Of a stretch of DNA of 64,000 nucleotides, positions 1 through 8,068 are shown one piece after another. Under the pieces are notes generated by a model. It worked only from the letters and a program-made list of their open reading frames with translations. It did not search any database and was not told the origin of the DNA. Numbering within the stretch: the stretch's first letter is position 1; each line of letters begins with the position of its first letter. The stretch comes from Desulfoscipio geothermicus DSM 3669 (lineage in GTDB: Bacteria; Bacillota; Desulfotomaculia; Desulfotomaculales; Desulfallaceae): NCBI RefSeq assembly GCF_900115975.1, contig NZ_FOYM01000013.1, forward strand, positions 1-64,000, written 5' to 3'. Made by a program: the position numbers and the translations under genes.

Positions 1-402
1 TATTGCCTTGGCTTTAAACTAAACACTGGTTCTTGGCAAGATATTAATGTGTGATATAACCTTACCAAGAATATTATTTGGTTGGGCTTGTTGGTTATTG
101 CCTAAATCCTGTTTTAAGTGGAGGTGTTAAAATGGCTTAATTTTACGCAATAAAATTAATGACATACAGCAAATATTTATTGATATGTTATGGCAGTTAA
201 TTCTATTATTTTGCTGCTATTATTGCTAATTATGACATTTTCACGGATTCAGGTTTAAGTAAAAGCATTCTCTGGAGCAAAAGGGACAAACAAGCCTCTA
301 CAGGGCAGCGCAATTTTCAGAAACAGAGATTTTCAGTTGTATCCAGCCGAAAGATTTGTGTTATAATAAGCAATAGTTAAAAATCTGAGGAATGGTGTAA
401 AT
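1..402. other. Left-edge intergenic region
   Basis: AT-rich with no credible long ORF. It holds a ribosome-binding-site-like GTGGAGGTG (about 118-126) followed by a three-codon frame ATG-GCT-TAA at 132-140, which may be the remnant of a lost gene. A weak inverted repeat, TTCTTGG (30-36) with CCAAGAA (65-71), is also present. The right end carries the likely miaB promoter, listed separately. Confidence 0.5.
337..367 (+). promoter_or_regulatory. Probable sigma-A promoter of miaB-ylbF
   Basis: An extended -10 element TGTTATAAT (359-367) lies about 35 bases before the miaB start. A weak -35 candidate, TTGTAT (337-342), sits 19 bp upstream of the -10 hexamer. The TG motif may compensate for the poor -35 element. 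Confidence 0.5.
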
Positions 403-1728
403 TTGCAAACTTACCACATAATAACTTTTGGCTGTCAAATGAATGAGCATGACTCCGAATTAATTGCCGGTATGCTGGAAAACAGCGGATATGTGCCGGC
501 GGAAGACCAGCATGAAGCTGATTTGATTGTTCTCAACACCTGCTGCGTGCGGGAGACGGCGGAAAACAAAGTATTTGGCCTGCTGGGTCGGCTGGGCAAA
601 TTGAAAAAGCAAAAAAAAGACATGGTTATTGCCATGGGCGGGTGCATGAGCCAGCAGGAGCACATCGGACAGCGGATCAAACAGCGGTTTCCTTATGTAG
701 ATATTGTTTTCGGCACCCATAATCTCCATACGCTGCCGGATTTAATCGCCCAGGTGTGCGAAAAAAAACAACAAATAATTGATGTCTGGCGGGATAGCAA
801 AGAAATCAGCGAAAACGTACCGGTTAAAAGATTTCACGGCGTCCGGGCATGGGTCAGCATAATGTACGGGTGCAATAATTTTTGCACCTATTGTATTGTG
901 CCGTATGTACGCGGCCGGGAAAGAAGCAGGCAACCCGAAGCGATAATAAAGGAAATCACCGAACTGGGGAAACAGGGCTACAAAGACGTAACCCTGTTGG
1001 GTCAAAATGTAAATTCATACGGCAAGGATTTAAGCCCGGGCATGGACTTTGCCGATTTACTGGTTAAAATTAATGATGTCCAGGGCATTGAAAGAATTCG
1101 CTATATGACTTCCCATCCCCGGGATTTTAGTGATAAACTGGTTGAAACAATTCAAAATTTGCCTAAAGCATGCGAGCATATTCACCTCCCGGTGCAGGCC
1201 GGCAGTAATAGCATATTACAAAAAATGAACCGGGGGTACACCCGGGAATATTACCTGAGCCTGGTGGAAAAAATCAGAACCGCCCTGCCGGGTGTTTCAC
1301 TGACCACCGATATCATGGTGGGGTTCCCCGGGGAAACAGATGCTGATTTTGCCGATACCGTGGACTTGGTCAGGCGGGTGGAATTTGACAGCGCCTTTAC
1401 CTTTATATATAACAAGAGAAGAGGTACGCCGGCCGCTAAAATGGAAGAACAGGTTCCCGAAGAGGTAAAAAGCGCCCGCATTCAGGAACTTATTGAACTG
1501 CAAAATGAAATTACATTGCGCAAAAACGAAATTGAAACGGGCAAGATACTGGAATGCCTGGTGGAAGGGCCGAGCAGAACCAATGCCAGCGTTATGAGCG
1601 CCCGGACCCGAACCAATAAAATTGTTGTTTTCCGGGGTGAACAAAACATGGTGGGTAAATTTTTGCCATTGTGCATTACCGGTTACAGCCTTACCCACCT
1701 GGAAGGTGAAGTTGTCCCGGCACAATAA
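403..1728 (+). CDS. miaB: tRNA-2-methylthio-N6-dimethylallyladenosine synthase MiaB
   Basis: Radical-SAM methylthiotransferase that adds a methylthio group to i6A37 of tRNAs reading UNN codons, acting after MiaA (encoded at 10.75 kb). The N-terminal UPF0004 domain has the three cluster cysteines C11, C47 and C81. The radical SAM motif CxxxCxxC is C157, C161 and C164, and the C-terminal about 65 residues fit a TRAM domain. The 441-residue length is typical. The start is TTG with GAGG 12 bases upstream; it keeps the canonical N-terminus ending in TFGCQMN. ylbF follows after 18 bases. The order miaB-ricA/ymcA-mutS-mutL matches Bacillus subtilis. Confidence 0.95.
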   Translation: MQTYHIITFGCQMNEHDSELIAGMLENSGYVPAEDQHEADLIVLNTCCVRETAENKVFGLLGRLGKLKKQKKDMVIAMGGCMSQQEHIGQRIKQRFPYVDIVFGTHNLHTLPDLIAQVCEKKQQIIDVWRDSKEISENVPVKRFHGVRAWVSIMYGCNNFCTYCIVPYVRGRERSRQPEAIIKEITELGKQGYKDVTLLGQNVNSYGKDLSPGMDFADLLVKINDVQGIERIRYMTSHPRDFSDKLVETIQNLPKACEHIHLPVQAGSNSILQKMNRGYTREYYLSLVEKIRTALPGVSLTTDIMVGFPGETDADFADTVDLVRRVEFDSAFTFIYNKRRGTPAAKMEEQVPEEVKSARIQELIELQNEITLRKNEIETGKILECLVEGPSRTNASVMSARTRTNKIVVFRGEQNMVGKFLPLCITGYSLTHLEGEVVPAQ

Positions 1729-1746
1729 ATAAAGTGGAGGTATTAG

Positions 1747-2127
1747 ATGTCAATTTTGGAAAAGGCTTATGAACTGGGCCAGGAAATCGCGGAATCCCAA
1801 GAACTGGCGGCTATGAAAGACGCCGAACTGAACATGATGCAGGACGCCGAGGCGCAGAAAATCATCCAGGAGTTTAACGAAAAACAAAAAACTTATATGA
1901 TGTTGCAGCAGCAAGGACAGCAACTAACGGAAAGCCAAAAGCAGGAAGTGGCAGATCTGGAAAAGCGTATGCTGGACAACCCTTTAATTTATAATTTTTT
2001 TCAGGCACAGCAGAATTTTGAAAAGGTACTGGAGGAAATTAACAAAATTATTTCCCAGGCCATTTCCGGTCAACACGCTTCCTGCAGTGACGATTGCTGC
2101 ACCACCTGCGGCGGCGGCTGCAGCTAA
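1747..2127 (+). CDS. YlbF/YmcA (RicA/RicF) family protein with C-terminal cysteine cluster
   Basis: A 126-residue helical protein of the YlbF/YmcA family. In Bacillus the family forms the Ric (Y-) complex, which carries Fe-S clusters and affects RNase Y specificity, sporulation, competence and biofilm formation. Residues 1-105 look like a helical, Gln/Glu-rich coiled region. The last about 18 residues hold six cysteines, including adjacent CC and CxxC-like spacing, a plausible Fe-S or metal site. It has a strong GGAGG ribosome site and lies directly behind miaB, the position of ymcA in B. subtilis. An intrinsic terminator follows, so it ends the miaB transcript. The role is inferred from family and synteny. 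Confidence 0.85.
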   Translation: MSILEKAYELGQEIAESQELAAMKDAELNMMQDAEAQKIIQEFNEKQKTYMMLQQQGQQLTESQKQEVADLEKRMLDNPLIYNFFQAQQNFEKVLEEINKIISQAISGQHASCSDDCCTTCGGGCS

Positions 2128-2138
2128 CAGGGATGCAC

Positions 2139-2175
2139 AAACCCCGGTTATCCAAAACCGGGGTTTATTTTTTTA
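2139..2175 (+). terminator. Intrinsic terminator after ylbF
   Basis: An 11-bp perfect stem (AAACCCCGGTT 2139-2149 with AACCGGGGTTT 2156-2166) and a 6-base loop, followed by A and a run of Ts. Confidence 0.9.
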
Positions 2176-2225
2176 TAATTTTAGGAAATTATACCCGGCC
2201 AGCCAGAGTTAAGGAATAAAGTACC

Positions 2226-2268
2226 GAAAGGCGCACATTAAAGGGAACTGATTTAGTGTGCGCCTTTC
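2226..2268. repeat. Hairpin repeat R1 upstream of mutS
   Basis: A 12-bp perfect inverted repeat (GAAAGGCGCACA 2226-2237 with TGTGCGCCTTTC 2257-2268). Its loop contains GGGAACTGATTTAG, which recurs exactly at 48929-48942 followed by a similar GCGCCTT-CTTGT tail. It may be a small dispersed element rather than a terminator, because no T run follows. Confidence 0.6.
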
Positions 2269-2296
2269 TTGTTGATTAATTGCTTTATGTTATAAT
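2269..2296 (+). promoter_or_regulatory. Possible promoter of mutS
   Basis: A perfect -10 hexamer TATAAT at 2291-2296 is 22 bases before the GTG start. The best -35 candidate is a weak TTGTTG at 2269-2274 with 16-bp spacing, directly abutting repeat R1. Confidence 0.4.
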
Positions 2297-2317
2297 ATTA
2301 CCGGGAGGGAAAATAAT

Positions 2318-4921
2318 GTGGCTTACACGCCAATGATGCAACAGTACCTGAAAATTAAACAACAGTATAAAGATTATATTCTTTTTTTTCGTATGGGCGA
2401 TTTTTACGAAATGTTTTTTGATGATGCGTTAACAGCCGCCAGAGACCTGGAAATAACGCTCACCGCCCGGGACGGAGGCGGTGGGGAAAAGGTGCCGATG
2501 TGCGGCGTGCCCCACCACGCGGCGGAATCTTACATTGCCCGGCTCATTGAAAAGGGCCGTCGGGTTGCTATTTGTGACCAGATGGAAGACCCTCGGCAAG
2601 CCAAGGGGCTTGTAAAAAGAGAAGTTACCAGGATTGTCACCCCGGGCACCGTGATGGAAAATCAATGTCTGGAGGAGAATAACAATAATTATCTGGGCTC
2701 CTTGCTGGTGGATCAAAACGGCTGCGGGCTGGCCTATACCGACATTTCCACGGGATTATTCTGTATTACTCAGTTTACAGGGAGCAATTCTTTCAATGAG
2801 TCAATCGACGAGTTGATGCGCTTGCAGCCGGCGGAATTGCTGGTATCCCGGCAAAAGCACAGGGCAGTGGCCGGTATTTTAACCGGGGCGGGGAATGTGT
2901 TGCTGAATGCGGTTGATGATGAAATATTTGATTATGACCGGGCCCGGGATATCATGCGCCGCCAGTTTGGTCGGGATTGGCCGGAAAATGGTGCGGACCG
3001 ACTGGAATTCGGCCTGCGCGCCGCCGGCGCCATTTTGTATTATTTACAGGAAACCCAAAAAAGAAGTCTAAAGCAAATTAATAAGCCCCAGGTGTATTTT
3101 ACCAATCAATTTATGAGAATTGACGCTGCGTCTCGGCGCAACCTGGAATTAACCCGTTCCATAAGGGACGGCTTACGCTGGGGCACCCTGCTTTGGGTGT
3201 TGGACTTAACGAGCACGGCCATGGGCGGTCGGCTGTTAAAGACCTGGATCGAGCAACCCCTGGTGGACCCGACCCTGATTAACAGGCGCCTGGATGCGGT
3301 GGAAGAGTTTGTGCAGAATATGTTTTTGCGGGAACAGATAAAAGAAATGCTGAAAAAGGTTTATGACCTGGAAAGGCTGGCGGGTCGCGTAGCCTACGGC
3401 AGTGCCAACGCCAGGGACCTGTTAGCGTTGAGCAAATCCTTTGACGTGCTGCCCGAACTCAAAAAAGTTCTGGGGCATTGTAAGACCCGGTTAATCACAC
3501 AAATTGCCACGTCCCTGGATGACATGTCGGACATCAACGAATTGCTGCGGGCGGCTATTATGGATGATCCCCCGGTGTCTATTCGGGACGGCGGCATTAT
3601 TAGGGACGGGTATCATCCCGAAGTTGATCGCTTACGGTCAGCCAGCCGGGACGGCAAAAATTGGCTGGCCGAATTGGAAGCGGAGGAGCGGCAAAAAACC
3701 GGCATCAAATCGCTTAAAGTCAGGTACAACAAAGTGTTCGGTTACTACTTGGAAGTAACCAAAGCCAACCTGAACCAGGTTCCGGACTATTACATTCGAC
3801 GCCAGACGCTGGTTAACGCCGAGCGCTTCATTACCCCCCGGTTGAAAGAATATGAAGATATGATCATGGGTGCGGAAGACCGCCTGATCCAATTGGAATT
3901 TCAATTGTTCTGCGAATTGAGGCAAAAACTAACCGAACAGGTGGACCGCATCCAGGATGCCGCCGGGCGCATCGCTGAGCTCGATGTGTTGGTATCTTTT
4001 GCTGAGGCTGCTGAGCGGGCCGGATACGTGCGGCCCCTGGTAAGCAACAGCAGAAAAATGGTTATTGAGGAAGGCCGGCATCCGGTAGTCGAACGGGTGC
4101 TGGAGGCGGGAAGTTTTGTGCCCAACGATACGCTGCTGGACGACGACAACCGGTTGGTCCTGATTACCGGCCCCAACATGGCCGGGAAAAGCACTTACAT
4201 GCGCCAGGTGGCCCTGATCGCGCTAATGGCGCAGGCGGGTAGTTTCGTACCGGCAGCCCGGGCCGAAATAGGCGTGGTGGACATGATTTTTACCCGCATC
4301 GGTGCGGCGGACGACCTGGCGGGCGGTCGCAGCACTTTCATGGTGGAGATGAGCGAATGTCGGGATATTGTAAACAATGCCACCGACGCCAGTTTAATTA
4401 TCATGGATGAGGTGGGCCGGGGCACCAGTACCTACGACGGAATCAGCATAGCCAGGGCCCTGGTAGAATACATCAACGCCTCTATCGGCGCCAGGACGCT
4501 TTTTTCCACTCATTACCATGAATTAACCGATCTGGATATCCTGCCCGGCGTAGTTAACTACACTATCAATATTCGGGAAATAAATGATGAAATAATTTTT
4601 TTGCGCAAAGTTTTACCCGGTAAGGTGGATAGAAGTTACGGCATCCAGGTGGCGCGGCTGGCGGGTTTGCCGGAACGGATATTGCGACGGGCGAAAGAAA
4701 TTTTGCTGGACATGGAAAGCCGCGGTGGTCAAGGCAGAAGCACCGCTGACTGTCAGATAGATCCTGCCGGCGTCAAGCAAAGGGAAGCAAAAAGGGACGG
4801 GCATTGCAGGCAGTGTTTGATTAAACGCCTGACCGATGAGTTGGCGGATTTGGATACGTCGCGCATGACTCCTCTGGAGGCGCTGAATTTGCTGGCGCAC
4901 TGGCAAGAAAAATTAAAATGA
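2318..4921 (+). CDS. mutS: DNA mismatch repair protein MutS
   Basis: Recognises mismatches and small loops and recruits MutL. The 867-residue length and all MutS regions are present: the N-terminal mismatch-reading motif DFYEMF (about residues 28-33), connector and lever domains, Walker A GPNMAGKST (near residue 618) and the Walker B/signature DEVGRGTSTYDG (near residue 700). A short C-terminal tail follows the ATPase. The start is GTG 2318 with GGGAGG ten bases upstream; an overlapping ATG at 2316 is out of frame. mutL lies about 3.1 kb downstream, separated by two genes not involved in mismatch repair. Confidence 0.97.
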   Translation: MAYTPMMQQYLKIKQQYKDYILFFRMGDFYEMFFDDALTAARDLEITLTARDGGGGEKVPMCGVPHHAAESYIARLIEKGRRVAICDQMEDPRQAKGLVKREVTRIVTPGTVMENQCLEENNNNYLGSLLVDQNGCGLAYTDISTGLFCITQFTGSNSFNESIDELMRLQPAELLVSRQKHRAVAGILTGAGNVLLNAVDDEIFDYDRARDIMRRQFGRDWPENGADRLEFGLRAAGAILYYLQETQKRSLKQINKPQVYFTNQFMRIDAASRRNLELTRSIRDGLRWGTLLWVLDLTSTAMGGRLLKTWIEQPLVDPTLINRRLDAVEEFVQNMFLREQIKEMLKKVYDLERLAGRVAYGSANARDLLALSKSFDVLPELKKVLGHCKTRLITQIATSLDDMSDINELLRAAIMDDPPVSIRDGGIIRDGYHPEVDRLRSASRDGKNWLAELEAEERQKTGIKSLKVRYNKVFGYYLEVTKANLNQVPDYYIRRQTLVNAERFITPRLKEYEDMIMGAEDRLIQLEFQLFCELRQKLTEQVDRIQDAAGRIAELDVLVSFAEAAERAGYVRPLVSNSRKMVIEEGRHPVVERVLEAGSFVPNDTLLDDDNRLVLITGPNMAGKSTYMRQVALIALMAQAGSFVPAARAEIGVVDMIFTRIGAADDLAGGRSTFMVEMSECRDIVNNATDASLIIMDEVGRGTSTYDGISIARALVEYINASIGARTLFSTHYHELTDLDILPGVVNYTINIREINDEIIFLRKVLPGKVDRSYGIQVARLAGLPERILRRAKEILLDMESRGGQGRSTADCQIDPAGVKQREAKRDGHCRQCLIKRLTDELADLDTSRMTPLEALNLLAHWQEKLK

Positions 4922-5007
4922 AATGAACAATGGGAAATTTATTGCAGGAATTAATTTTTACTCAGAGAATTGATTATTTTAAAGCAAGGGTTTAGTCGGG
5001 TCTGGGG

Positions 5008-6702
5008 GTGAAAAATATGTACATCGGTATAGATGTAGGCGGTACCTGTACCGATGCGGTGCTGTTGGATAACGGTTTGGTGCGGGCCACTGCCATTGTC
5101 CCCAGCAGTGACGATATTATCTCGTCCCTGCTGCAGGCACTCGATCAAATTATGAAGGGTGTGCCCGCGGAACTTATTGAACGGGTAGTTTTCAGCACTA
5201 CATTGATAACAAATCTGATTGCGGAAAAAAAATATGATCCCGTGGGACTGATTTTAATTCCCGGACCCGGGTTGAGCCATGATCATTATAAATATAACAC
5301 GGCAACATATATTATTCCCGGTGCCATCGACTACAGGGGACGGGAAATTATGCCCCTGCGCTATGAAGATATTGAAAAAGCGGTGGAAGATTTAAATAAC
5401 AAGGGTTATAAAAAAGTGGCGGCGGTCGGCAAGTTTTCCGTACGCAACAACAAGCATGAAAAGGAAGTGGCTTCCCGGGTGAAATGGCTGCACCCGGAAT
5501 GGCACGTGGAAATGGGGCACCAGGTGGCCGGCCAGTTGAATTTTCCCCGGCGGGCAGTTACAACCATGCTGACCTGTGCTACCAGGGAAAAATATTCTTT
5601 TTTTGTGGATTCGGTGCGGGAAGCCTTAACCAGGCGGGGAATCGAGGGAGAGGTATTTATATTGAAGGCCGACGGCGGGACGATGCCCTTGAACAAGGTA
5701 ACCGGCGTACCCATTGAAACTATTTTCAGCGGTCCCGCAGCCAGTACGCTGGGGGTGCAGGCACTGCTTCCGCCGGGGGAAACGGCGGTTGTGGTGGATA
5801 TCGGGGGCACTACCACGGACCTGGCTTTGATACTGGGTGGCCAGCCGTTGCTCGCGTCCAGAGGGGCGCCCGTGTATGAGCAACTTACCCAAGTGCGGGC
5901 ACTGGCGGTTAAATCCGTGCCCGTGGGCGGAGACAGCCTTGTGGAGCGGGTGGGCAGGGAAATTCTGGTTTATTCAGAGCGGCTGGGACCTCCGTATTGC
6001 CTGGGCGGGCCCATGCCCACCCCCTCGGACGCGTTGCGGGTGCTGGGCCTGACCAGGTTGGGCAGCGATAAAAAGGCCCATGAAGCAATGGAGATGCTGG
6101 GCCGGCCGCTGGGTATGAGTTGCAGTGAAGTGGCCCAGCGGGTAGTAAAAATGGTTATCGATATTATCACCCAGGAAATTGAGGAAATGTTTATACAATG
6201 GGAGCAAGAACCGGCTTACCGCGTCTGGGAGGTTTTGCAGAAACGCAAGGAGCGGCCGGGCATGGTTGTTGGCGTCGGCGGTGGCGCATCCGGTTTCATT
6301 ACCCAGATAGCGGCCCGGATCGGTTGCAACCCGGTAATTCCCCCTTACGCCCCGGTGGCCAATGCCATTGGCGCGGCGGTGGCGATGCCCACATTACAGG
6401 TTAGCCTGAGGGCCGATACCGAACAGGGGTTTTATACCATTGAGCAGGAGGGCTTCCAGGGTAAAATTGAAAAAGACCCGTTTGGGGAGGAGGATGCCCT
6501 GCAGTTGGCCAACGAATGGCTGAGAAAGCGGGCTGAAAAATACGGGCTGGGTAATATGATTGAAAAGACGGAATGCACCCGGCGGGATGTATTTACCATG
6601 GTGCGCAACTGGATTACCACCGGAAGGATTTATGATATTTGCGTGCAGACGCCCCGGGGAATTGTTGCGCATATAGGAACGGGAACAAGGGGTGAGATTT
6701 AA
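5008..6702 (+). CDS. Hydantoinase/oxoprolinase (HyuA-like) family protein
   Basis: ASKHA-fold ATPase of the hydantoinase A/5-oxoprolinase family, which uses ATP to open cyclic imides or lactams or to activate carbonyl substrates for a partner. The N-terminal phosphate loop GIDVGGTCTDAVLL and the second loop DIGGTTTDLALI (about residues 268-279), with SGPAAST just before it, are intact. No HyuB partner is encoded here. The likely start is ATG 5017, six bases after GGGGGTG; the GTG at 5008 is part of that ribosome site. The stop overlaps the start of the next gene by one base (TAATG), indicating coupled translation with the HDAC-like deacetylase. The substrate is unknown. Confidence 0.8.
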   Translation: MKNMYIGIDVGGTCTDAVLLDNGLVRATAIVPSSDDIISSLLQALDQIMKGVPAELIERVVFSTTLITNLIAEKKYDPVGLILIPGPGLSHDHYKYNTATYIIPGAIDYRGREIMPLRYEDIEKAVEDLNNKGYKKVAAVGKFSVRNNKHEKEVASRVKWLHPEWHVEMGHQVAGQLNFPRRAVTTMLTCATREKYSFFVDSVREALTRRGIEGEVFILKADGGTMPLNKVTGVPIETIFSGPAASTLGVQALLPPGETAVVVDIGGTTTDLALILGGQPLLASRGAPVYEQLTQVRALAVKSVPVGGDSLVERVGREILVYSERLGPPYCLGGPMPTPSDALRVLGLTRLGSDKKAHEAMEMLGRPLGMSCSEVAQRVVKMVIDIITQEIEEMFIQWEQEPAYRVWEVLQKRKERPGMVVGVGGGASGFITQIAARIGCNPVIPPYAPVANAIGAAVAMPTLQVSLRADTEQGFYTIEQEGFQGKIEKDPFGEEDALQLANEWLRKRAEKYGLGNMIEKTECTRRDVFTMVRNWITTGRIYDICVQTPRGIVAHIGTGTRGEI

Positions 6703-8060
6703 TGTCTGCGAAAAAAACAGGGCTCATATTTTTCCCGGCGTTCGACTGGGCCATATCCCCCACTCACCCCGAAAGGGAAGAACGGCTCTTGTACACCCGG
6801 GACCAGATTTTTGAGGAAGGCGTAATGGACCTACCCCAGATTCATGAATATGCTCCCCGGCTGGCCTCTATGCACGACATTTCCAGAACGCATTTTTGTG
6901 TGCCGCGGGTGCAAAGCCAGGTAACCGAGGCGCACCTGATTGCTGCCGGGTCCACTCTGCAACTGGGAGACAGTGTTATCAACGGGGAAATTAAAAACGG
7001 GTTTGCCATGGTGCGTCCGCCGGGACACCATGCCATGCGCGTGGTGCACGGCAACCGGGGTTTTTGTAGTATTAACAACGAAGCTATCCTTGTTGAATAT
7101 CTGCGCCGCCGCCACGGCATCAGGAAAGTGGCCATCGTGGATTCGGACGCGCACCATGGGGACGGGACCCAGGACATTTTTTACCATGATCCGGACGTTT
7201 TATTCATTTCGTTTCACCAGGACGGGCGCACAATTTTTCCGGGCACCGGATTTACCAATGAGCTGGGCGGGCCCGGCGCTTACGCCAGAACTTTAAATGT
7301 CCCGCTGCCCCCCGGCACCGCGGATGAAACTTTTATGTACGTGGTGGATAACCTGGTATTACCGGTGGTCAGGGATTTCCAGCCGGAAATCATTATCAAC
7401 TCGGCCGGGCAGGATAATCATTATACGGACCCGCTGGGCAGCATGCGGTTCACCGCCAGGGCCTACGCCGATTTTACCAGGAAACTAAAACCGGACCTGG
7501 TAGTGCTGGAAGGCGGTTATGCCATAGAAACGGCCCTGCCGTATATCAATCTGGCCATTATCCTGGCCCTGGCGGGTGCCGATTATTCTTACGTGATGGA
7601 ACCTGATTACTGGCCGGGCCGGTTCAAGGAAAGCCCGGAAAGAATGTCCAAGGTGCATAAAATGGTGGATCAGTTGTTGGAAACCTGGGCAAAACGAGAT
7701 CAGGTTGACCTGCAAAAAATATTCGGCACCGGCAAGTATTACCAGCGCAAAAAGTTTATTTATTACGATACCGATTACATTGAGGAAGAGCAACTGGAAA
7801 AGGTGTGCATTTGTCCAGATTGCCCCGGGTATATACTGATTGAATCGCGGGGGGAAAGGAACTATCGGGAACCGATCAGGATTTACGCCATCTCCGTACC
7901 CTTTCAGGCCTGTAATGCCTGCCAGAACGAGGCTTATGAAATATATGAACAGTATAAGGCCCGGGCGAAGTATGACTATGTTTACATGCAAGATAAGACA
8001 ACGGATACATGTATGGCGTTTGATAAGAAAAAAGGACAGGAATGGATGACGGAAGGGTAG
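6702..8060 (+). CDS. Histone-deacetylase/acetoin-utilisation family deacetylase with C-terminal Cys-rich tail
   Basis: Zinc-dependent amidohydrolase of the HDAC/AcuC/acetylpolyamine family, 452 residues. Visible active-site elements are RPPGHHA (His pair), DSDAHHGDGTQ (zinc ligands D and H), SAGQDNHYTDPLG (zinc ligand D) and the catalytic tyrosine in EGGY. After the deacetylase domain (about residues 1-340) comes a tail of about 80 residues with CxCxxC and CxxC (residues about 367-408), a probable zinc ribbon not typical of the family. It is translationally coupled to the HyuA-like gene and followed nine bases later by the likely mutL start. Substrates could be an acetylated small molecule or protein; nothing here decides. 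Confidence 0.82.
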   Translation: MSAKKTGLIFFPAFDWAISPTHPEREERLLYTRDQIFEEGVMDLPQIHEYAPRLASMHDISRTHFCVPRVQSQVTEAHLIAAGSTLQLGDSVINGEIKNGFAMVRPPGHHAMRVVHGNRGFCSINNEAILVEYLRRRHGIRKVAIVDSDAHHGDGTQDIFYHDPDVLFISFHQDGRTIFPGTGFTNELGGPGAYARTLNVPLPPGTADETFMYVVDNLVLPVVRDFQPEIIINSAGQDNHYTDPLGSMRFTARAYADFTRKLKPDLVVLEGGYAIETALPYINLAIILALAGADYSYVMEPDYWPGRFKESPERMSKVHKMVDQLLETWAKRDQVDLQKIFGTGKYYQRKKFIYYDTDYIEEEQLEKVCICPDCPGYILIESRGERNYREPIRIYAISVPFQACNACQNEAYEIYEQYKARAKYDYVYMQDKTTDTCMAFDKKKGQEWMTEG

Positions 8061-8068
8061 AGCGAACC

